From Amorphochlora amoebiformis (lineage: Eukaryota; Cercozoa; Chlorarachniophyceae), in the NCBI GenBank assembly GCA_054601695.1, contig BAAHQB010000407.1, positions 1 through 64,000 of the forward strand: a DNA stretch of 64,000 bases, read 5' to 3'. The number at the start of each line of letters is the position of its first letter. Positions within the stretch are counted from its first letter, which is position 1. Below the pieces are notes generated by a model, which was not told where the DNA came from, did no database searches, and worked only from the letters and a program-made list of their open reading frames with translations. Below are positions 1 to 64,000 of this stretch, piece after piece. Made by a program: the position numbers and the translations under genes.

Positions 1-79
1 AGAAAATTCTCGGAACCCATGCGGTTCCGGAGGAAGTTAGGAAGTAAGGAAGTTTCTGACTACCGCACAACAGTTATCT

Positions 80-154
80 ATAATCATTCGTCATAATCCA
101 AACGGACTTGAATCGAACTCTAGACTACCATCTACGAAACCACTGCGCTAACAA

Positions 155-158
<4 letters not shown>
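80..158 (-). other. tRNA-like A-box/B-box sequence, degenerate
   Basis: On the minus strand a good A-box (TTAGCGCAGTGG) is followed about 20 nt later by a B-box-like AGTTCGATTCA. The spacing is shorter than in a normal tRNA, the T-arm and acceptor stem do not pair, and no anticodon arm can be drawn. It may be a tRNA-derived pseudogene or a short interspersed element head. A functional tRNA is unlikely. Confidence 0.3.
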
Positions 159-244
<86 letters not shown>

Positions 245-315
245 AATGTGTGTTTACCTATATATGTACATATATATATGTATATATATATATATATATA
301 TAAATATATATATGT

Positions 316-902
316 TCTCATTCCCATCCATTCTCCTCTCTCTTTCTCTCGCTCTTTATGGCTTACTTGCTCTCCCTCTCTCTCTTGCTGTCTCTCTCGC
401 TCTCTCTCCCCCCCCTCTTTCTGTTTCTCTCTCGCTCTCTCTCCTCTCTCTCTCTCTCTCTGTTTCTCTCTTTCTCGCTCTCTCTCTCTCTCTCTGTTTC
501 TCTCTTTCTCGCTCTCTCTCTCTTCTCTCTTTCTCACTCTCTCTCTCTCTCTCTCTCTCTGTTTCCCTCTTTTTCGCTCTCTCTCTCTCTCTCTTCTCTC
601 TTTCTCGCTCTCCCTCCTCTCTCTCTCTCTTTGTTTCTCTCTTTCTCGCTGTCTCTCTCTTTCTTCTCTCTTTCCCGCTCTCTCTTCTCTCTTTCCCGCT
701 CTCTCTCTCTCTCTTTCTTTCTCTCTTTTCTCAATCTCTCTCTTTCTCTCTTCTCTCTTTCCCACTCTCTCTTCTCTCTTTCCCTTGTTTCTCTCTTTCT
801 CGCTCTCTCTCTCTCTTCTCACTTTCCCGCTCTCTCTCTCTCTTCTCATTCTCGCTCTCTTTCTCTCTCTTCTCTCTTTCCCACTCTCTCTCTCTCTCTC
901 TG
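316..902. repeat. (CT)n pyrimidine-strand block
   Basis: Almost pure C/T on the plus strand, dominated by TCTC with a loose longer period of TTTCTC(G/C)CTCTCTC. It lies upstream of the first recognisable exon at 963, so it is intronic to or upstream of the acyltransferase-like gene. Open frames here are Ser/Leu or Arg/Glu repeats without coding value. Confidence 0.95.
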
Positions 903-962
903 TGTGATAAATTCTCAACTTACTTTGTATCTGCTTGCACCAGCTAACTGAGCGGGTCTCAG

Positions 963-10408
<9,446 letters not shown>

Positions 10409-10821
10409 TTTAGCGTTTTTTTCATGAGTATTCTAATATCACAACATGGAATTAGGCTGCCGAATAACGTTAGCTCTGCTGTTTGTGAAATCTTAATAAA
10501 AATTGCTATAGCTAGCTAGTTGCTTCCCGGTTGTAGTCTGGGTGGTAATGGTAAGAATGCTGTCACATTACTAGTGAAGTTATAATTATGAACCAATCCT
10601 AGGGTTCACTGCGTTTAAATCATGCACATTAATATTGAATTTCAACTTAGACGGTTCTCATTAAGTACAATTCCTTATTGGTTAGACTAGGCCTTGAATA
10701 GTAACTACATATATGTATTTATCTAGTTTATATATATATATATATATATTGTATATATATATATATATATATTGTATATATATATATAATTATATATATA
10801 TAATATATGTTACAATGATAC

Positions 10822-10852
<31 letters not shown>

Positions 10853-11055
10853 ACATAATATTCATTATAAAAATACGCACATCATATATTGATATGCGGA
10901 ATTCAGTATTCAATGATCACACACGTTGTATAAATATAACGCAGGATTATAATTATATTCACGAATATATTTTTTTGAGTTTCATAGGAAAATTAATATT
11001 TTTTTCATAGTAGATAAATACATTATACATATAATACTAATACATATACATATCT

Positions 11056-11096
<41 letters not shown>

Positions 11097-11179
11097 CACA
11101 TATATCAATCAATGATACCGGCAAGTTAATCGACATTAATAATAAGCACATATGCGTGTAATATTAGATATATACATAT

Positions 11180-11218
<39 letters not shown>

Positions 11219-11285
11219 ATATATACATATAAATAAATATATATTTTTGTATATAATATTACAGTATATATAAATATATATTATG

Positions 11286-11342
<57 letters not shown>

Positions 11343-11393
11343 CACACATATACAGTATAATACACATACATATACACATACATACATATTTAA

Positions 11394-11441
<48 letters not shown>

Positions 11442-11586
11442 TAATATTGTATCATGAATCATGATATATATATATATATATACATATATATATACACATA
11501 TATATACACATATATATACACATATACATATATACTAGATGTAATATCTCAGCACAATTAATATTCATGAATAATAATGAATAATG

Positions 11587-11654
<68 letters not shown>

Positions 11655-12214
11655 ATGTACAATTAACACTCGTTAACACAACGTCATATTACACCCACAC
11701 ACTACTACTTAATATTAGAATTAGTACACAATACTTAAATATATAGCTACATATACACGTAAGTACGTATCACCATAATCATAATTATGCGCAATGATAT
11801 GTCAAATGCTATGATGATTATCCATGATGCGACACCCGACAGCGGGAAAATGTTAATAATTCGGCAGCAGAGAGTAAAGGCCCGTTCCTTGTGGTACCCC
11901 TCCCCCTTTGTTCTTCGTACAAGGCACCCCACAGTCACAGACCCTCAAAGCCAAAGGATCCATTTGTGACTTCTATGTGACGAGCTACTAAGTCACACAT
12001 TAGGACGTGACATAATGCTATATCACGCGGATTTATTTCAAAGTCTTGCGACAAATTAATTTTAAGATACATATCGAGTTCTTCACTATTGATATCTCGA
12101 TTCGATATCCGATTGTCACCTTATGTGACGGCGTCACTGCATGTCTCCCGATAACGCGCGTCTCCATTTCTCCTTTGTTTGAAAAAGGGCTGCTCTAAGG
12201 GAGACAGAGGGAAG
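10409..12214. promoter_or_regulatory. Intergenic region and putative promoter of the coiled-coil gene
   Basis: Between the stop at 10408 and the start at 12215. An AATAAA is present at about 10494 (possible polyadenylation signal of the upstream gene). 10730-11670 is mostly (TA)n. 11930-12140 holds nine GTGAC/GTCAC cores, including the palindrome GTGACGGCGTCAC at 12125-12137, which looks like a bZIP/CRE-type site. No TATA box can be told apart from the TA background. Regulation by this cluster is inference. Confidence 0.45.
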
Positions 12215-37164
<24,950 letters not shown>

Positions 37165-37639
37165 GTTAATATTACCGCATACATGCTGAACACATGCATA
37201 TGCATGATCATGAACCTTAGGATTTATTCATCACTTGAACTACCGTAAGGCTATACAATTAGACATAACAGCGGATCTGAAAAAAAAGTGAGAAAAATTC
37301 GGCAAAAAAATGGCCAAAGTGACCTGAGCGTTCTATAGGTTTCTGATAAGTGATTTAATAACTAGAATAAGTAGATAAATTGAATTAAATGTTGGACAAT
37401 ATCTAGAATATTACCGTTGGGCCAATACACTTGTTCTAGAATAAGACTAAATTGTTAAGTTCGATAAAAAAGCTTGTTTGCAGGGAAAAAGAATATTGTC
37501 AAACAAATGGAGGATTTACTGAAATAGTAAATATATATTTTACTAATACAAATTACTGGATTAACTAGATTAATTTGGGTTGGGTATCTATAATTATTTC
37601 AAATACTCTTGCACATGTAATATTGCCAAGTTTAGCATA
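37165..37639. other. Intergenic, AT-rich unique DNA
   Basis: Region between the convergent ends of the coiled-coil gene (+) and the Crinkler-like remnant (-). Ordinary complexity without long microsatellites. No supported gene or RNA is seen. Confidence 0.5.
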
Positions 37640-38384
37640 TCACCTATCCTGATTCAACAAAGGAAAGGGTCTCACAATTGGCCCTTGAATCTCCTCCCCA
37701 TTTGGTTGAACTTTCCCGACGAAGAACCCATTCAAGTCTCCGTCCGGTTTTTGAAACGTGAACTTGTGGCCCTCAGAATGTTTGTGCGGAATCAGTGCAA
37801 CGATGCGAACCCTCTTAATACCTAGAGCTATTGCCAGACGTTTGATGGGGACCAATTTCAGAGAGTGTCTTTCCGCAATCGTGACATTGATACAGACCAG
37901 CACAGGTTTTCCACTGCAAGAATAGATGTAAGCCGCATCATAAGCAGGATGATTCCACCTCTTCGGTATAAGCCAACGATGATTGACCTTCACGTCATGT
38001 TGCTTAAGGTCCGAAACCCTGTCAAAATCATCCTTGTGGTTGACTTTCCAATCTTGGCTGCAACCTTTCTCGTCCGTGACTCCCAAAGCCTTAGTCTCTT
38101 AACGCTGCCCTTATTTGATGGAGGAAATCCCTTTCTACTACCCACCCTAAGAACGAAGGGTTACGTAGCGTACTAGCTATACTGTAGCCGTGACAGATGG
38201 CCTTCTTTCCCTGTTGCCACATGAGAGCTTTTGTGACGTATGCGCTTGTGAAGACCGACACTCGCGGGTGCTGCTTTCCGCGAATCTTGAAAAACAAATG
38301 GTTGACGGCTACATGGGTAGAAACCAACTCTAACCGCAGTTCTGTTGGCTTTCCATATTTATGTACGTATATACTATACACACA

Positions 38385-38415
<31 letters not shown>

Positions 38416-38437
38416 AACTAGATAAACACACATATAC

Positions 38438-38478
<41 letters not shown>

Positions 38479-38747
38479 AAGCCTGGAAATGTCTGGGCAG
38501 AGGTCGATCTTGTTTGGACGACATCGTCGATATCGCAGGCGAACATCCATCGCGCAGATCGACCGGCGTAGCGCGCTATATATATATATATATATAGTAG
38601 TATTTGTTCACGATCCTATTCGCCACTGTGTGACATCATTGGGATCCCCTCCCAGGTTGGGCTTGATGGCCTTCAGGAAACTAGTGGGGGTCGCGGCCGT
38701 GGCTTCGTATTCTTGTACGTAGTTCGCGATCCCACCATGAGACCCAG
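37640..38747 (-). pseudogene. Crinkler/RHS-like (CRN-RHS) gene remnant, interrupted
   Basis: Read on the minus strand in four pieces. Piece 1, 38747-38612, contains GGIANYVQEYEAT and NLGGDPNDVTQWRIG. Piece 2, about 38584-38480, contains YAGRSARWMFACDIDD. Piece 3, about 38353-38108, contains VNHLFFKIRGKQ, VFTSAYVTKAL and NPSFLGWVVERDFLHQIR. Piece 4, 38086-37640, contains WNHPAYDAAYIY, KPVLVCINVTIAERHSLKL and later GKVQPNGEEIQ. Family knowledge: GG(I/V)xRY, G-x-SAR(W/Y)MF, NPSxxGWxxExDF and HPxxDAxx..TxxxxH in this order are landmarks of the C-terminal region of Crinkler effectors and trypanosome retrotransposon-hot-spot proteins. (TA)n tracts separate pieces 1 to 3 without convincing introns. 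Pieces 3 and 4 are in different frames: the first stops at 38093-38091 while homology resumes immediately. I therefore call it a decayed copy, though short introns plus one frameshift or sequencing error would also explain it. No N-terminal LFLAK-type signal was seen. Confidence 0.6.
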
Positions 38748-38749
38748 TG

Positions 38750-39345
38750 CGCCAACCGTCTAGACCGTTCGGTATTGACTAGTTAACCAGAGTAATTAAA
38801 TTCCATATAATTATCTAAAGATTAAATATCACACTGACTAGTACTAGTAGTACAATCATTCACAATCTCTATCCAGTATCGAACATGATTTAAAGTATGC
38901 CTACGACTTCTTTTACTTAGATTACATCACAGGCGCGCCGCTTGTTTGTAAGTTTTTCATAATAAACTAGATTACTGGCTATATTTTAAGTTTTTTTCAA
39001 GTGGCCCGTACGCGAGCTCGGTCAGACGGCCATGCATGCAGCCAGCGTCCGACCCAGCTGGAGGCGAAATCGAAGCGCCTACTCTGGTGTATGCCTCCCC
39101 AAGCGGGACTTCCGAGCGCGTACATTGAGCTTAATAATCTTAAAGCCTCTCAAAAACGACGACCGAAGTACTGTCTGGGGAAGTGAGAATATAAATTTAA
39201 TATATATATATATATTATATTGCAATGACAAGTATATTAGTAGTATGTAATATAACATTTGCTAACTCAAGTAGTGTTCTTCAGCATTCTCTATGTATAT
39301 TTATATACATTATATATATAAGTACATATAAATACATATGATAAG
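38750..39345. other. Unassigned DNA upstream of the Crinkler-like remnant
   Basis: On the minus strand, 39120-39005 is open (contains LLSSMYALGSPAWGGIHQ) but I cannot tie it to the remnant or to any family. The rest is AT-rich with ACTAGTACTAGTAGTA near 38840. It may contain the lost 5' part of the Crinkler-like gene. Confidence 0.35.
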
Positions 39346-39794
39346 TGCAGTATGTAGTACACATTTGCTTAAGTGGCGGGCTCAAGCATCTATATGTGTG
39401 TACACAAATACAATAAGATAAATTTAATATGTAATATACATTTGCTTAAGAAAGTAGCAGCCTTAAGCATCTATATGTGTTCACAAATACATATGATAAG
39501 TATGTAATATACATTTGAAAGCTTACTTAAATGGCGGGCTTAAGCATCTATATGTGTACGCAAATACATATGATAACAAATGTGGTATGCAATACACATT
39601 TGCTTATGATAAATGTAGTATATAACATACATTTGCTTACTCAAATGCCGGGCTTAAGCATCTATATGTGTACACAAATACATATGATAAGCGTAGTATG
39701 TAATGAACATTTGGCGGGCGTAAGCATCTATATGTGTGTACAATACATATATGATAAATGTAGTTATGTAGTTATGTAATACACATTTGCTTAC

Positions 39795-39820
<26 letters not shown>
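39345..39820 (-). repeat. Tandem array copying the very end of atpD
   Basis: About six units of 75-120 bp, each with GGCGGGC(T/C)(T/C)AAGCATCT, i.e. the reverse of the codons for MLKPA, followed by ATATGTGTACACAAATACAT and ATTTGCTTA. Cores are near 39376, 39455, 39535, 39650, 39715 and 39801. The last is the real C-terminus and stop of atpD; the others lie downstream of it in the presumed 3' region. Confidence 0.88.
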
Positions 39821-43471
<3,651 letters not shown>

Positions 43472-44144
43472 CTTTTTTGTATATTTAAGCTAGTAGGGAC
43501 GCGCAAACAGGGAGGCTAGCGATGGGGCACGAGCTGAGACGCGATGCGCGGGCCTTTTGCCAAGAGCAGCCGATATAAATAATTCAGATTCTAACCTTTT
43601 CGGCTACGAATTCTTCGGCTTCGGAATCCACAGGCATGTTGGGTCCCGAGGATACTTTTTATTTAAAACTTCGGATATGTGACTTTTCGATGGGATCACA
43701 CCCTCAGACACGTGTTGCGTTTGACCACCACACATGCTGCGCCGAGCTTTCGAGCGAGTCCCAAGGGGGCTACCGAAGGGAGGGGGGTTCCTCAGGACCG
43801 GGGCCGCTCTCAGAAAATTTGGAGCGAAGACCTTTATCAGCGAGGACGAGAGATATCTCTTCGATTTGAACGGTGAATAATCAATCGCGATCCTTGTGTA
43901 GCCTGTGGTTTTGGCGGTCTGTATTCAAGTATTTTTAAGAGGATCAGCGAGCCGTGAGAGCTTGCATGCTTATGTATGTGTACATAGAGTTTCCAGCGTC
44001 CATGTAGAATTTCAGCAGGTTTTACAACCCTAATGGTGGAGAACTGGGGCACCGAGCAGTAAATTTGGCGCGTAAATATGAAAACGAGTATTGGTGACAC
44101 TTGTGAGAGAGTGTATATTCTGGTCTTATGGATGTTATAAACGA
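43472..44144. promoter_or_regulatory. Divergent promoter region between atpD and the PhyH-family gene
   Basis: Head-to-head start codons 673 bp apart, almost free of microsatellite, which is unusual here. GATATAAATAA at about 43570 is a TATA-like candidate for either gene. No repeated motif stands out. Shared regulation is inference from the arrangement alone. Confidence 0.5.
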
Positions 44145-56483
<12,339 letters not shown>

Positions 56484-57523
56484 ATCATCCAACTAGTCCA
56501 AGGCTCACGATCGATCAAGCTAATCTGTTTAAGCTAGGCTAGATACCTTTACTCGGCGCCGCGTCGCAACCGCGCACCTTGCAAGTTTATGGCAGTAATG
56601 ATAATGGCGCTATCGGATCGCATTATCATAATACAACCGTAGCTCGAAGCTTGAACTTTACTAGCTTTAATCATCTGAGTTAGCATTAATTAATCATCAA
56701 TCCACTAACGAGTCGTCGACGTCTAGTCTAATCATAACAACATGTACTAACTACACCTACCTGTAGGCTGTAGCTATCATGAGCCTCATGCATCATGATA
56801 AGTCATGCGTGACACCATTACTAATGTACATAGTACCCGCATAGTCTGGACCACGATTCGACCGCAAGGAAACTGTACACTACAGGTCGATCAGTGTGTT
56901 CCCGAAGATCGGACACACACGCTATCTATATATATCGCTACTAGTAACTAGATGTAATTAATTGAACCTTGGGTCGGCGTAGCCGAAGTGATGAAATAAG
57001 ATTCAAATTTAAGTTTTTTGAAATTTAATATTTAATTGAAAAAGCGACAAATAATGCGCAACGATTAATGATCTATACAACAACAAAAAATCTGCTGCCA
57101 ATAGGCAAGTTAACGTCACTAGTTGAAATTCAATGGTCGGAAAGCAAGCTTGAGACTAGCGTGTTTGAGGCTTGGTGAGTCAGACCCGGGGGTTTGAGTA
57201 TTGATAGTTGGAGTGTGCGCATGGGTGGTGCGGAAGGGAGATACTTGCAAATGTTAGGAGAGCGTGGCTATGGCTGCAGAATACTCTGAACTTTGTCAGA
57301 ATCAAAAAGAAACACCCTCACGGTCAAAGCACAATTATCCGGCGCCAGCAGGTTGCCAGCTGCTACTCCCGGAGTCCCCCAAACCACCTGAACATCAATT
57401 CAGGTAATTTCACCAAATATTATTCTAAATCATCAATCGGCTTGATAGAGCGTGACACAGCCCAATGTATACATAACAGGGCAACATGGCCCTATGTAGC
57501 AAGTGACACAGACCCATGTACCC
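56484..57523. promoter_or_regulatory. Intergenic region upstream of the mitochondrial carrier gene
   Basis: About 1 kb of unique sequence between the PhyH-gene stop and the carrier start. CTAG and ATCGAT-type short palindromes are frequent at 56500-56960. A 150-codon open frame at 57208-57660 overlaps the carrier exon in another frame and has no recognisable content. Promoter assignment rests on position only. Confidence 0.4.
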
Positions 57524-62994
<5,471 letters not shown>

Positions 62995-63037
62995 GTATAC
63001 ATGAAATTATAAGTTATATATACTATTTATATACATA

Positions 63038-63123
<86 letters not shown>

Positions 63124-63274
63124 TATATATGTGTTTATATATCTATATCTATATATATATATATATATATACATATATATATACATATAATATATATCTT
63201 TATGAATACATTAAAACAATATCGAAATTATATATGTCGATATAAGTAACATATGTACCACATTCGGATATATA

Positions 63275-63306
<32 letters not shown>

Positions 63307-63512
63307 GACTGCTTGTGGTTGGACGGCTACACGTGTTTATATACATAGATACCTATATATATATATATATATATATATCTATATATAAAGTATCTATATG
63401 TGTATATATGTATGTATATAAAATATATGTAAATATATATTGATATATTAATGAATGTATTGTCTAACGACGGTCTAACTCCTCGTAAGTAACTGCTAGC
63501 ATTCTCTAACAA

Positions 63513-63549
<37 letters not shown>

Positions 63550-63602
63550 GTAACATACACCTATATGTATAATAAAGTTGTGTGGTTTGACAGCTCACAC
63601 GT

Positions 63603-63643
<41 letters not shown>

Positions 63644-63661
63644 TATATATATATATATATA

Positions 63662-63699
<38 letters not shown>

Positions 63700-63746
63700 T
63701 ATATATATATATATTATATCATATCATATATATACATATTATATTT

Positions 63747-63787
<41 letters not shown>

Positions 63788-63820
63788 AGTGTGTGCGGGT
63801 GTGTGTAAATATATACACAC

Positions 63821-63879
<59 letters not shown>

Positions 63880-63952
63880 ACATATATGTAACATATATAT
63901 TGGTATACTTATGAATATGAATATATATTGGTATATTTCTGAACACATATAT

Positions 63953-64000
<48 letters not shown>

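Noticed and set aside
148-951. Long open frames of Ser/Leu/Phe or Arg/Glu repeats (also at 6198-7199, 25100-25505, 44914-45678, 35729-36996)
   Set aside because: They are translations of (CT)n, (TG)n and (AG)n microsatellite, open in several frames on both strands, with no non-repeat coding content.

Overview
This is a eukaryotic nuclear window in which perhaps two thirds of the bases are simple repeats, chiefly (TA)n, with blocks of (CT)n, (TG)n/(AG)n and telomere-like TTAGGG/CCCTAA repeats. The long open frames made of Tyr-Ile, Ser-Leu, Arg-Glu or Cys-Val repeats are translated microsatellite, not genes. Real coding sequence is a few percent of the window, in small exons of 16 to about 190 nt. 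I found the exons by reading the non-repetitive islands for GT..AG borders, open frame and matching intron phase.

Layout: (1) 963-10408 (+), 3' part of a polytopic membrane protein resembling acyltransferase-3. (2) 12215-37164 (+), a roughly 730-residue charged, coiled-coil-like protein in about 38 exons. (3) 37640-38747 (-), a broken Crinkler/RHS-like gene. (4) 39795-43471 (-), a complete gene for plastid ATP synthase delta subunit, ten exons, with a signal-peptide-plus-transit-peptide leader. (5) 44145-56483 (+), a complete phytanoyl-CoA dioxygenase-family gene, fifteen exons, 309 residues, divergent from gene 4 across about 670 bp. (6) 57524-62994 and beyond the right edge (+), a mitochondrial carrier of the carnitine/ornithine-carrier type.

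Organism (inference): a nuclear atpD with a bipartite leader means an alga with a complex plastid. Red-lineage secondary plastids normally keep atpD in the plastid genome, and the leader has no Phe-containing ASAFAP-like motif. TTAGGG-type repeats argue mildly against dinoflagellates (TTTAGGG). A chlorarachniophyte-like rhizarian is my best guess; a dinoflagellate or euglenid is not excluded.

The main structural theme is that (TA)n arrays begin at the splice sites (donor GTATAT, acceptor TATAG). At many introns the exon edge, with its splice site, has been copied in tandem, and occasionally inverted, together with the array. Telomere-like CCCTAA arrays fill other introns and abut 3' splice sites. 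I see no operon-like functional link between the genes. Genes 1, 5 and 6 could all touch lipid or acyl metabolism, but that is speculation.
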